Source of the DNA: an uncultured Clostridia bacterium
Lineage (GTDB): Bacteria > Bacillota > Clostridia > TANB77 > CAG-508
NCBI GenBank assembly: GCA_948485625.1
Contig: CAOMRW010000007.1
Span: forward strand, 12,339 to 76,338
Length of the DNA stretch: 64,000 nucleotides
Direction: 5' to 3'
Part shown: positions 18,636 through 26,495 of the stretch, piece after piece
Numbering within the stretch: the first letter of the stretch is position 1
Layout: the number at the start of each line of letters is the position of its first letter
Notes under the pieces: model-generated
Databases searched by the model: none
What the model was told of the DNA's origin: nothing
Seen by the model: the letters and a program-made list of their open reading frames with translations, nothing else
Position numbers and translations under genes: made by a program

Positions 18636-18814
18636 AGTATTGTGTGGTCTATGAAAAAGAACACTTTGAAGATATCTCCATTGCTCACAAACAAAGAAAA
18701 AGAAATGAAGTTATAAGAAAGAGAAAGTTGACAATCAAATGGGCAATTGATATCGATGATTTTGAATTTCAAATAGGACATAGAAAATATAGATTAGAAA
18801 TTTTAGATAAATAA
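18620..18814 (+). pseudogene. Gene fragment fused to end of ABC gene
   Basis: A frame different from the ABC gene reads KEELKYCVVYEKEHFED and continues to GHRKYRLEILDK before a stop. It has no start codon or ribosome-binding site and its upstream part runs into the ABC gene, so it looks like the 3' end of a lost gene. The family is not recognised. Confidence 0.4.
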
Positions 18815-18816
18815 AA

Positions 18817-18852
18817 GAAGGAAGATAATTGGAAAAGTCTTCCTTTTTTCTA
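18817..18852 (+). terminator. Terminator of the exporter operon
   Basis: AAGGAAGA / TCTTCCTT stem followed by six T. Confidence 0.75.
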
Positions 18853-18929
18853 TTTTTTATGATATAAATAAGAAAATATGAAATTTGTAACGTTATGTTA
18901 TAAGTTTTATAATGGAAGGATTTGAAATT

Positions 18930-20429
18930 ATGAAATTGCCTACAAGTATAGAAAATATATTAAATGAAAATATTGTAGAAAATGCAAGATTAGAATTAAA
19001 GAGAAATTGGAATCCAGAGCCAATATTACATACAATTTGTGCATTTGCAAATGATATAGATAATTGGGGTGGAGGATATATTTTAATAGGTCTTGAAGAA
19101 GAAAATGGTAGACCTAAAATGCCAATAACTGGACTTGAATTATCTGAAATAGATAGAATTCAAAAGGAATTATTAGCAAAATGTAAGCTAATTCAACCAT
19201 CCTACACACCAATCGTAGATGTTGCACAATATAAAGGAAAAAATATATTAATAGTATGGTGTTTTGGAGGACAAACAAGACCATATAAATGTCCAACAAC
19301 ATTGGACAAAGACTTTTCAAAAGGATATTCATATTATATAAGAAAAATGTCAAGTACAGTAAAGGCAACAGAAATAGAACAGAAAGAATTATATGAGATG
19401 GCAAGAACAATACCTTTTGATGATAGAATGAATCACGAAGCGGAAATTAGAGATTTAAAGTTACCATTAATTCAAAATTACTTATATGAAATAAAAAGTG
19501 ATTTGCTAAAACAATCTGAAACTATGGATTTTATGGATTTATGCAAAAGTATGAGAATTGTAGATGGAACGCCAGAATATATGAAACCTTTGAATGTAGG
19601 CTTAATGTTCTTTAATGATGAACCACAAAAATTCTTTCCGTATTCACAAATAGAAGTGGTGGATTTAAGAAATGGACCTGAAGGTGATGATATGACAGAG
19701 CAGATATTTAAAGGACCAATAGACAGTATGATAAAGAGTGCTTTAACATACATTAAAAATATTGTTATTGTCGAAAAAATACTAAAGATAGATGGACAAG
19801 CAGAAGCGATAAGATTTTTTAATTATCCATATCAAGCGATAGAAGAAGCTTTAGTAAATGCAGTTTATCATAGAGGATATGATGTAAGAGAACCGGTAGA
19901 AGTAAGAATAATGGAAGATAGAATCCATATTGTAAGTTATCCTGGACCAGACCGTTCAATAAGCGAGAGATCAATTGAAGATAAAAATATGATAGCAAGA
20001 AAATATAGAAATCGTAGAATTGGAGAATTTTTAAAAGAATTAAAATTAACAGAAGGTAGAAATACAGGGATTCCGAAAATAAAAAGAGCATTAAAGGATA
20101 ATGGTTCAAAAGAGCCAGAATTTGAGACAAATGAAACAAGAGATTATTTTATTACAACAATATTTATGCATAATGGGTTCGAAAATGAAATGAAAGACCG
20201 ACCAAGAACCGACCAAGAACCGACCAAGTTAAATGAGCAAGAAATAAAGATATTAGAATTCTGTAAAGAGCCACATAGTAAGAAAGAAATAATGGAATAT
20301 ATGGAATATAAACATACAAGAAATTTTACAATATTATATTTAAAACCACTGTTAGAAAAAGGATTATTACAAATGACTATACCAGAAAAACCAAATCATA
20401 AGAATCAAAAATATGTAGAAAAAAGATAA
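18930..20429 (+). CDS. AlbA_2 (Schlafen-like) / HATPase_c_4 regulator
   Basis: COG2865-type protein. An N-terminal AlbA_2 putative nucleic-acid-binding domain (ARLELKRNW...ICAFANDIDNWGGGYILIGLEE) is followed by a GHKL ATP-binding domain (IEEALVNAVYHRGYD, VSYPGPDRSIS, NTGIPKIKRAL) and a C-terminal winged helix after a short linker. The ATG at 18930 is chosen because GGAAGGA precedes it; an ATG at 18912 is alternative. The linker is coded by almost three 11-bp direct repeats (20197-20228). Some relatives are regulators or defence-associated; the role here is unknown. Confidence 0.8.
   Translation: MKLPTSIENILNENIVENARLELKRNWNPEPILHTICAFANDIDNWGGGYILIGLEEENGRPKMPITGLELSEIDRIQKELLAKCKLIQPSYTPIVDVAQYKGKNILIVWCFGGQTRPYKCPTTLDKDFSKGYSYYIRKMSSTVKATEIEQKELYEMARTIPFDDRMNHEAEIRDLKLPLIQNYLYEIKSDLLKQSETMDFMDLCKSMRIVDGTPEYMKPLNVGLMFFNDEPQKFFPYSQIEVVDLRNGPEGDDMTEQIFKGPIDSMIKSALTYIKNIVIVEKILKIDGQAEAIRFFNYPYQAIEEALVNAVYHRGYDVREPVEVRIMEDRIHIVSYPGPDRSISERSIEDKNMIARKYRNRRIGEFLKELKLTEGRNTGIPKIKRALKDNGSKEPEFETNETRDYFITTIFMHNGFENEMKDRPRTDQEPTKLNEQEIKILEFCKEPHSKKEIMEYMEYKHTRNFTILYLKPLLEKGLLQMTIPEKPNHKNQKYVEKR
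20197..20228 (+). repeat. 11-bp tandem repeat within coding sequence
   Basis: ACCGACCAAGA occurs at 20197, 20208 and, minus its last base, 20219. Because 11 is not a multiple of 3, gain or loss of one unit shifts the reading frame before the C-terminal winged helix. Confidence 0.85.
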
Positions 20430-20455
20430 AAAATTAAATTGAAAGAGTAAAAAAT

Positions 20456-21349
20456 ATGAGTAATAATTTGATTAAGCAAAAAAATAAAGAGAAAATATAT
20501 AATGAAAAATACTTTGAGATTGTATATAGCAATAAACCAAACTATTTACATAATGAATTAGATATACCTGATTATTATGTAGAAAGTAAAGAAGTAAAAT
20601 TTGCAATTGAACTTACAACTTATTTTATGCAAGAAGATGAACAAAAAATAGTTGTATTAAAAAGAACTATAGCCAAATTGTTAGAAAAAAATAATTGGTT
20701 ATATGAGGCATATAAACATATTGGAAAAGTAAAGGAAGATACAATTAAAGTTCATTACAAACATAAAAAGGATATGATAGAGGATGTATTAAAAGCTAAA
20801 GATTACATTAAGCATATAAGAATAGGAAATAATGCTTGGTTTTATACTAAAAATAGAATAAATTGTTACTTAATGAGCAATAATAGACAAGAACTAGAAT
20901 TAGAAGAATTTTTAAAATATATAAATTTTGTAGAAAGTGATGAAAAATACATTTATATAGAATTAATTAAAAATAACAAGTATAATTTTTCTACAGAATT
21001 AATATATAATAGATATACTTTAAATAATAAAGAAAAATGTATTGATTATTCTTATATATATTGGGAAAATGAAGAAAAACAGTATAATAGTTTAAAGAAA
21101 TCGATTGATAAAAAGCTAAATAAATATGAACAATATACTAATAAATTATCTATGAATAATATTTCTTATGATAAATATATTTTGATTATATATCCAGAGC
21201 AATATCCATTAGATATTGAAAATTTTGATGAATTGTATATATATTTAAAAAAACAAATAAAAAATTTAAGATATGATGAAATTGGCATTTTTTTGTTTAA
21301 TAAAGTTTTTGTATTAAGAGATACACAGTATATAGTTTATGATATTTGA
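20456..21349 (+). CDS. Hypothetical protein, possibly nuclease-like
   Basis: The family is not recognised. The N-terminal part has DIPDYYVESKEVKFAIELTTYF, which resembles the D...E-x-[KT] core of some PD-(D/E)XK-type nucleases; this is only a visual similarity. The remainder is rich in Lys, Asn and Tyr, without membrane segments. It starts 26 bases after the AlbA_2/HATPase gene, so the two are probably one operon. A strong terminator follows at about 21475. Confidence 0.5.
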   Translation: MSNNLIKQKNKEKIYNEKYFEIVYSNKPNYLHNELDIPDYYVESKEVKFAIELTTYFMQEDEQKIVVLKRTIAKLLEKNNWLYEAYKHIGKVKEDTIKVHYKHKKDMIEDVLKAKDYIKHIRIGNNAWFYTKNRINCYLMSNNRQELELEEFLKYINFVESDEKYIYIELIKNNKYNFSTELIYNRYTLNNKEKCIDYSYIYWENEEKQYNSLKKSIDKKLNKYEQYTNKLSMNNISYDKYILIIYPEQYPLDIENFDELYIYLKKQIKNLRYDEIGIFLFNKVFVLRDTQYIVYDI

Positions 21350-21684
21350 GATAATTTATTAATATATATAAAGTATATAATATTTCAAAGTAGAGGAGTT
21401 ATTCTGACTATATTTTTTCGTCCCTCATTGATACACAACACAGTTTGAAGATTGTGATGATGAAGTTGGATAGAATTATAAAGAAGTGTTCAAATTGACA
21501 CTTCTTTATAATTTTTAGCGAAACAGAAATGTCTGGTCTTGTGAATATTAGAAATAATGGTCGAAAAATAAGTCTGTTTTTCTATTATAGGAAGTATTAA
21601 TTTTAAAAATACTATTCTTTTTTTAAATTTTTATGATAATATATAATAAATTGTAACAATAAAAGTAAGAAAAGGAAAATTGAA
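21350..21684. other. Intergenic region with terminators
   Basis: It contains a strong hairpin at 21475-21512, a second weaker hairpin with a T run at about 21593-21625, and otherwise AT-rich sequence with no convincing gene. Confidence 0.5.
21475..21516 (+). terminator. Strong intrinsic terminator
   Basis: 15-bp stem ATTATAAAGAAGTGT / ACACTTCTTTATAAT followed by T residues. Confidence 0.85.
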
Positions 21685-22608
21685 ATGGCTAAAATTAACG
21701 AAAAAGAACTAAAAGAAATATTTAATCAATTAAAAAAGGATAATAAATCAATATTTGAAAAGTTTTATTCAAAGTATAATAAATTAGTATATGGAATAGC
21801 ATATAGTATTTTAAAGAATATAACAGACTCAGAAGATATTGTACAAACAGTTTTTACAAAGATATATGAACTAGAAAAAGAAAAACTTCCAACAAAAAAT
21901 GAAGCTAGTTGGATATATACTTTAACAAAAAACGAAGCAATATCACTATTAAGAAAGAAAAATGAAAATATTGATTTAGACAGTATATATGAAATAGAAG
22001 ATAATAATAATGAAATTAGTAGTACAATGGATAAACTAGAATTTAATAGATTAATATCTAAATTAAATGAAAAAGAAAAACAAATAATATCATTAAAAAT
22101 ATTATCTAATTTATCATTTGAACAAATAGGAAAATTATTAAATGAACCAACAGGAACAATCAAATGGAGATATTACAAATCTATGAATACACTAAAAATA
22201 TTACTTAGTAATTTAGGAATGTTTATAATAACATTCATTATAGGATTAAAAACATTAACTAAAAAAGATAGAAGTAATAAAAAACAGGAAAGTACTACAG
22301 GAAAAGAGGAAATAAATCAAAATACAGAAATTCTAGAAGATAAACGTACAGAAGCAGAAATACAAGAAGCAGAGCAAGATAAAAATGAAACTAAGAAAGA
22401 ATATAATAATGTAGAAGAAAATATACAAGAAAATACAATAGAACAAGAAACAGTAATAATAACAGATATAGAAAATAACCAAGAAAGTATTAATTATTTA
22501 GGAATAGGAATATTAATCATTTCAGGAGTATTTTTAGTTATAACAATAATTTTTTTCACTTTTTTTATAAAATACCAACTAAAATTAAAAACAAAAACAT
22601 CTAAATAA
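21685..22608 (+). CDS. ECF-type RNA polymerase sigma factor with C-terminal membrane segments
   Basis: Region 2 is seen at ~20-85 (FEKFYSKYNKLVYGIAYSIL, DSEDIVQTVFTKIY) and region 4 at ~120-170 (LNEKEKQIISLKILSNLSFEQIGKLL, GTIKWRYYKSM). Unlike ordinary ECF factors (about 170-190 residues), it goes on for another ~130: a hydrophobic helix at ~175-190, a Glu/Lys-rich linker of ~75 residues, and a second helix at ~272-297. If both span the membrane, the linker would be outside and could act as a sensor. No separate anti-sigma gene is evident. It is followed by a membrane-protein gene starting 25 bases later. Confidence 0.82.
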   Translation: MAKINEKELKEIFNQLKKDNKSIFEKFYSKYNKLVYGIAYSILKNITDSEDIVQTVFTKIYELEKEKLPTKNEASWIYTLTKNEAISLLRKKNENIDLDSIYEIEDNNNEISSTMDKLEFNRLISKLNEKEKQIISLKILSNLSFEQIGKLLNEPTGTIKWRYYKSMNTLKILLSNLGMFIITFIIGLKTLTKKDRSNKKQESTTGKEEINQNTEILEDKRTEAEIQEAEQDKNETKKEYNNVEENIQENTIEQETVIITDIENNQESINYLGIGILIISGVFLVITIIFFTFFIKYQLKLKTKTSK

Positions 22609-22633
22609 TAGAAAGGTTAAAAAGGTGATATTT

Positions 22634-23995
22634 ATGAAGAAAAGTGTAAAAATAATAATATGTATTTTTATAATATTAATAATTATAGGAGGGATAATTT
22701 TTTTAATAGACTATAATAGAATTACTAACAATAAAGCCCCTTTAATAATGTCTTTTAGAAAAGAAAATAATTCAAATGAAGATAAAGTTACTAACAAAGA
22801 AGTTGGAAAAATTGTAAAAGTAGATGGAATTTTATATTATGACACAGGAAAAGAAAGTACAATAAAAGAACGTTGTGGAACTGTTGATGGACAAATCTCA
22901 ACAAATATACCAACTAATGAAATTCCAGTAGAAGATAATCAATCAAATTTTCCAGGGAAGTATGGATATCAATATGTAACAAAAGATACAATAGAATTAC
23001 ATATAGAGGAGAAATGGATTGTATTTAAAGCAAATACGCAAATAAATACAACATTGACTTTAGAAGATAAAATAAAGGATAATACAATATGGTGTGGAAC
23101 ATTTCAGCTTATATGGAATGATTTAAAAAATGATTTAGCAAAACAAGATATAAAATTTGAACAACAATTAGAAGTAGTTGATAATTTAAATAAAGAAACA
23201 TTTAAAACAAAGGATTTATCAGATAAATACTATTATAAAAAATATGGAACTCCTACAGCAGAACTGAAGAAAGAAATAGAAAAAGCAATAAAAGATAAAT
23301 TTAATGAAAAAAGTGATATCTTAGATGATTTTGAATGGGTTGTAAAAGACAAAGGTGATTACTTTTTATATGCAATGTTAAAAAAAGAATTTCAATTTAA
23401 TAAAGCTTTTGAAGAATTAGAAAAAGGCAAATTTGCAAATTATGAAAATGTAAATTATTTTGGAATAGAAAAAGATAGTGAAAGTGATGAATTAAGAGCA
23501 CAAGTAAAAGTTTTGTATTATAATTCAAAAGATGACTTTTCTATAAAATTAAAAACTAAACAAGAAGATGAAGTTATACTTTGTAAAAATCCAAAAGGTA
23601 ATACTTTTAATGAAATATATACAAATATTGCTGGACAATCAAACAATTATCAAGGTAACAAAAATATACAAAAAGGAGAATTGCTAAAAGTTCCAAATAT
23701 AAAAGTTAATGAGAAAACAGAATTTACAGACCTTGAAAAAAAGCCATTCTTATTTGCAAATGGAGATACTTATAGAATTGAAAAAGCTTTACAGACAATA
23801 CAATTTGAGTTAGATAGAACTGGTGGAAAGATAAAAAGTGAAGCGGGAATGATGGTAAGAAAAGAATCAGCAGTTATGATAGATGAAATTAGAGAATTTG
23901 CATTAGATGATACATTTGCAATTTTCTTAATAGAAGATGGAAAAGATAAGCCTTATTTTGCAAGTAAGATAAGTGATATAACAAAATTTCAATAA
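22634..23995 (+). CDS. Membrane-anchored extracytoplasmic protein, serpin-like C-terminus
   Basis: One N-terminal membrane helix (about 5-27) is followed by a ~425-residue extracytoplasmic region. The last ~60 residues read GGKIKSEAGMM then FALDDTFAIFLIEDG and PYFASKIS. They resemble the end of serpins, where a reactive loop precedes a conserved F-x(n)-RPFLFLI segment. TIWCGTFQLIWNDL near residue 150 could match the serpin N-terminal helix. This is a similarity by eye only. Start 22634 has AAAGGTGAT upstream. It may be controlled by the preceding sigma factor. Confidence 0.5.
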   Translation: MKKSVKIIICIFIILIIIGGIIFLIDYNRITNNKAPLIMSFRKENNSNEDKVTNKEVGKIVKVDGILYYDTGKESTIKERCGTVDGQISTNIPTNEIPVEDNQSNFPGKYGYQYVTKDTIELHIEEKWIVFKANTQINTTLTLEDKIKDNTIWCGTFQLIWNDLKNDLAKQDIKFEQQLEVVDNLNKETFKTKDLSDKYYYKKYGTPTAELKKEIEKAIKDKFNEKSDILDDFEWVVKDKGDYFLYAMLKKEFQFNKAFEELEKGKFANYENVNYFGIEKDSESDELRAQVKVLYYNSKDDFSIKLKTKQEDEVILCKNPKGNTFNEIYTNIAGQSNNYQGNKNIQKGELLKVPNIKVNEKTEFTDLEKKPFLFANGDTYRIEKALQTIQFELDRTGGKIKSEAGMMVRKESAVMIDEIREFALDDTFAIFLIEDGKDKPYFASKISDITKFQ

Positions 23996-24062
23996 AAAAT
24001 ATGAATAGATATAGATATTTTAGATGTAAATTAAAGCTAATATATAAAGATGGAGAGATAAA

Positions 24063-24329
24063 ATGAAAACAGATTTAATTACAATACCAAATGTTGGAGA
24101 AAGAACAAAAAAAGCATTATTGAAAATCGGAATTACCTGTGTTGAAGATTTAAAAGGAAAAAATCCAGAAGACTTATACTTTAAAGATTGTATTTCTAAA
24201 GGATTTAAAGAAGATAAATGTGAATTATATGTTTTTAGGATGGCAGTTTATTATGCAGAACATACTATTTGGGAAGAGGAAAAATTAAAATGGTGGTATT
24301 GGAAAGATAAAGAATATCCAGAAAAATGA
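24063..24329 (+). CDS. Helix-hairpin-helix protein, Cdd1 ('pathogenicity locus') type
   Basis: A short 88-residue protein with an N-terminal helix-hairpin-helix (IPNVGERTKKALLKIGITCVEDLKGKNPEDLY), then CISKGFKEDKCELYVFRMAVYYAE and a WWYWKD tail. This layout matches the Cdd1 family (PF11731) of unknown role, probably DNA-binding. Clear start after GGAGAG. Confidence 0.85.
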   Translation: MKTDLITIPNVGERTKKALLKIGITCVEDLKGKNPEDLYFKDCISKGFKEDKCELYVFRMAVYYAEHTIWEEEKLKWWYWKDKEYPEK

Positions 24330-24405
24330 AATGTATGAAATAGATATTTGACTATGATAGTAAACAATATAGAATTAATTTATGTTTACATTTGAATTAT
24401 AAAAC

Positions 24406-24440
24406 AAAAAAAGAATAGAGAAAACTATTCTTTTTTGGAA
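24406..24440 (+). terminator. Intrinsic terminator
   Basis: AAAAAAGAATAG / CTATTCTTTTTT stem with a T tail. Confidence 0.75.
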
Positions 24441-24516
24441 TTTTATGATAATATTAATAGAGAAAAAATAAAGAAAAATTTGATATAAAATAAATTTATC
24501 AAATAGATAGGAAAAT

Positions 24517-25278
24517 ATGAAACAAAAAATATATGAAATAATAGTATTAGTAATAATTATTTTTATAATAACTAATATATTTAATTTTTATAAAACGAAA
24601 AATAAACAAAAAGAAATAGAAGTGTCTTCAGTACCAATAAAGGAAAATCAAACAGATAATGAACTTGTTGCGGTGAATAAAAAACCAATTGACAGTAGTA
24701 CAAATGATTGGAATTTGATTTTAGTTAACAAAGACAATTTAATCCCAGAAGATTATGAAAAAGAAATAGTAGAAGTAGAGAATCGATGGGATATAGATAT
24801 TAGAATTAAAGAAGCGTTAGAAGATATGTTGGCAGATGCTAGAAAAGAAGGATTAGACCCAATGATATGTTCAGCATATAGAACATCACAATATCAAACA
24901 AAACTTTTTAATAAAAAGGTAAATGAATATAGAAAAAAAGGATATTCCCAAAAAAATGCAGAAGAACAAGCAGGATTTTGGGTTACAATACCAGGTTCAA
25001 GTGAACATGAAATTGGACTAGCAGTTGATATAGTTGGAAGTAGTTATCAAATATTAGATGAAAAACAAGAACAAACAGCTATACAAAAATGGCTTATGGA
25101 ACATTCGCATGAATATGGTTTTATATTAAGGTATCCTACAAATAAAAAAGAAATTACAAAAATAAATTATGAACCATGGCATTACAGATATGTTGGCGTA
25201 AAAGATGCTACATTTATGAAAGAAAAGGACTTTTGTTTAGAAGAATATATAGAATTTTTAAAAGAATATGAAATGTGA
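24517..25278 (+). CDS. VanY-type D,D-carboxypeptidase (peptidase M15B)
   Basis: Zinc peptidase that removes the terminal D-Ala from peptidoglycan precursors. An N-terminal membrane anchor (8-26) precedes the domain. The zinc motifs are SEHEIGLAVDI (SxHxxGxAxD) and EPWHYRYVG (ExWH). SAYRTSQYQTKLF is also family-typical. The length of 253 is normal. The TGA stop is inside the repeat at 25274. Confidence 0.93.
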   Translation: MKQKIYEIIVLVIIIFIITNIFNFYKTKNKQKEIEVSSVPIKENQTDNELVAVNKKPIDSSTNDWNLILVNKDNLIPEDYEKEIVEVENRWDIDIRIKEALEDMLADARKEGLDPMICSAYRTSQYQTKLFNKKVNEYRKKGYSQKNAEEQAGFWVTIPGSSEHEIGLAVDIVGSSYQILDEKQEQTAIQKWLMEHSHEYGFILRYPTNKKEITKINYEPWHYRYVGVKDATFMKEKDFCLEEYIEFLKEYEM

Positions 25279-25340
25279 CAAAAGGGGTGTCCCTTTTTGG
25301 CATAAAATATGTGACAAAAAGACACGCCCCCTTTGTCACA
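25274..25340. repeat. Family 2 palindromic repeat
   Basis: Two imperfect inverted arms (TGTGACAAAAGGGG... and ...CGCCCCCTTTGTCACA) form a 67-base hairpin between vanY and the YdcF-like gene. Related in pattern to the copies at 14419 and 57423. Confidence 0.75.
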
Positions 25341-25356
25341 AAATAGGGTGATGAGT

Positions 25357-26013
25357 ATGAAAAAAGTAATAAAGTATGTAATAATATTTATTTTAATAGT
25401 TATATTAATAGTATTATCAATTAATTTCTATCTTATAATTTCTACTAAAAATCAAATTCTTGAAGTGGAAAATGCAAATTTAGATAATGTAGATTGTATA
25501 TTAGTTTTGGGAGCTGGAATATGGGGAGATAAGCCAAGTCCGATTTTAGAAGATAGATTATTAACAGGAATTGAATTATATAAAAATAATGTATCTTCTA
25601 AAATAATAATGAGTGGAGACCATGGAAGAGAAGAATATGATGAAGTAAATATAATGAAGAGTTTTGCAATAGAAAAAGGAATTCCATCAGAAAATATTTT
25701 TATGGACCATGCAGGTTTTTCTTCATATGATAGTATATATAGAGCAAAAGAAATTTTTAATTGTAAAAAGATAATTATAGTAACACAGAAATATCATTTA
25801 TATAGAGCAATATATATTGCAAATCAGTTAGGAATTGAAGCGTATGGGGTTAATTCAGATCCTAGACAATATGTAGGTGCTACTTATAGAGAAGTAAGGG
25901 AGATACTAGCTAGAAATAAAGATTTTCTAAAATGTATATTTAAGCCAGCGCCAACATTTTTAGGAGAAACTATTCCTGTAAGTGGTAATGGAGATATTAC
26001 AAATGATAAATAA
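25357..26013 (+). CDS. YdcF/SanA-like DUF218 membrane protein
   Basis: A single N-terminal membrane helix is followed by a DUF218 domain: DCILVLGAGIWGDKPSPILEDRLLTGIELY, SSKIIMSGDHG, DHAGFSSYDSIYRAKEIF, VTQKYHLYRAIYIANQLG. SanA/YdcF relatives act in cell-envelope functions, but the reaction is not defined. ATG at 25357 is chosen because AGGG lies 8 bases upstream; longer frames begin inside the repeat. Confidence 0.85.
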   Translation: MKKVIKYVIIFILIVILIVLSINFYLIISTKNQILEVENANLDNVDCILVLGAGIWGDKPSPILEDRLLTGIELYKNNVSSKIIMSGDHGREEYDEVNIMKSFAIEKGIPSENIFMDHAGFSSYDSIYRAKEIFNCKKIIIVTQKYHLYRAIYIANQLGIEAYGVNSDPRQYVGATYREVREILARNKDFLKCIFKPAPTFLGETIPVSGNGDITNDK

Positions 26014-26014
26014 G

Positions 26015-26092
26015 TGGTGATTGGGGGCCAGGTCTTGAATCCCCATTTTTTTATATAAAAATGGAGATTCAAGACCTGGCCCCCAATCACCA
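26015..26092. repeat. REPIN-like palindrome, family 1, copy A
   Basis: Two inverted arms of about 36 bases, each with GGGGGCCAGGTCTT, are joined by a short AT loop and have one mismatch. It begins one base after the stop of the DUF218 gene and lies between convergent genes, where it probably also acts as a terminator. Confidence 0.85.
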
Positions 26093-26146
26093 TAAGTTGG
26101 TATTTTGGGAAGTTCACTCTTTTTTTGATTGTTGTGATATATTTTA

Positions 26147-26311
26147 TTATTTACATTCATAACTTGAACATTTTGATTCATCTGGTTGTTGTGTATTACA
26201 TCTTTTTGTAGGAGTAACAATAATTTCGCTTAGAGTACAACGGCCATCTAATTTGTCATTATATATACAGCTTCCAACTGTACAAGAGATTTTTTGATTA
26301 TTATTTGACAT
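26147..26311 (-). CDS. DUF1540 small Cys-rich protein, 54 residues
   Basis: Translation begins MSNNNQKISCTVGSC and continues IYNDKLDGRCTLSEIIV, with four more Cys or His-like ligands toward the end (KRCNTQQ, SKCSSYECK). The pattern C-x4-C-x-YN...C-x(n)-I-V is that of DUF1540, which may bind metal. AGGTAAAAA lies upstream of the ATG. It is too short for most ORF callers. Confidence 0.85.
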   Translation of the reverse strand: MSNNNQKISCTVGSCIYNDKLDGRCTLSEIIVTPTKRCNTQQPDESKCSSYECK

Positions 26312-26408
26312 TTTTTACCTCCATTAATTTATTTATAAAGTTATAATTTTATTATGTGTAAATTTTATTTTTATATTCTTATTTTATGAGGTAATGAAAA
26401 ATAAAAAT

Positions 26409-26437
26409 TTGCAAAATTATGTAAATTGTGTTACAAT
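26409..26437 (+). promoter_or_regulatory. Sigma-A promoter for the helicase gene
   Basis: TTGCAA, 17 bases, TACAAT, about 60 bases before the start codon. Confidence 0.6.
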
Positions 26438-26495
26438 ATAAATAAGTATTTTAAAAATAGCATAAAAAACATTACCATAGGGAGGACATTGAAAT

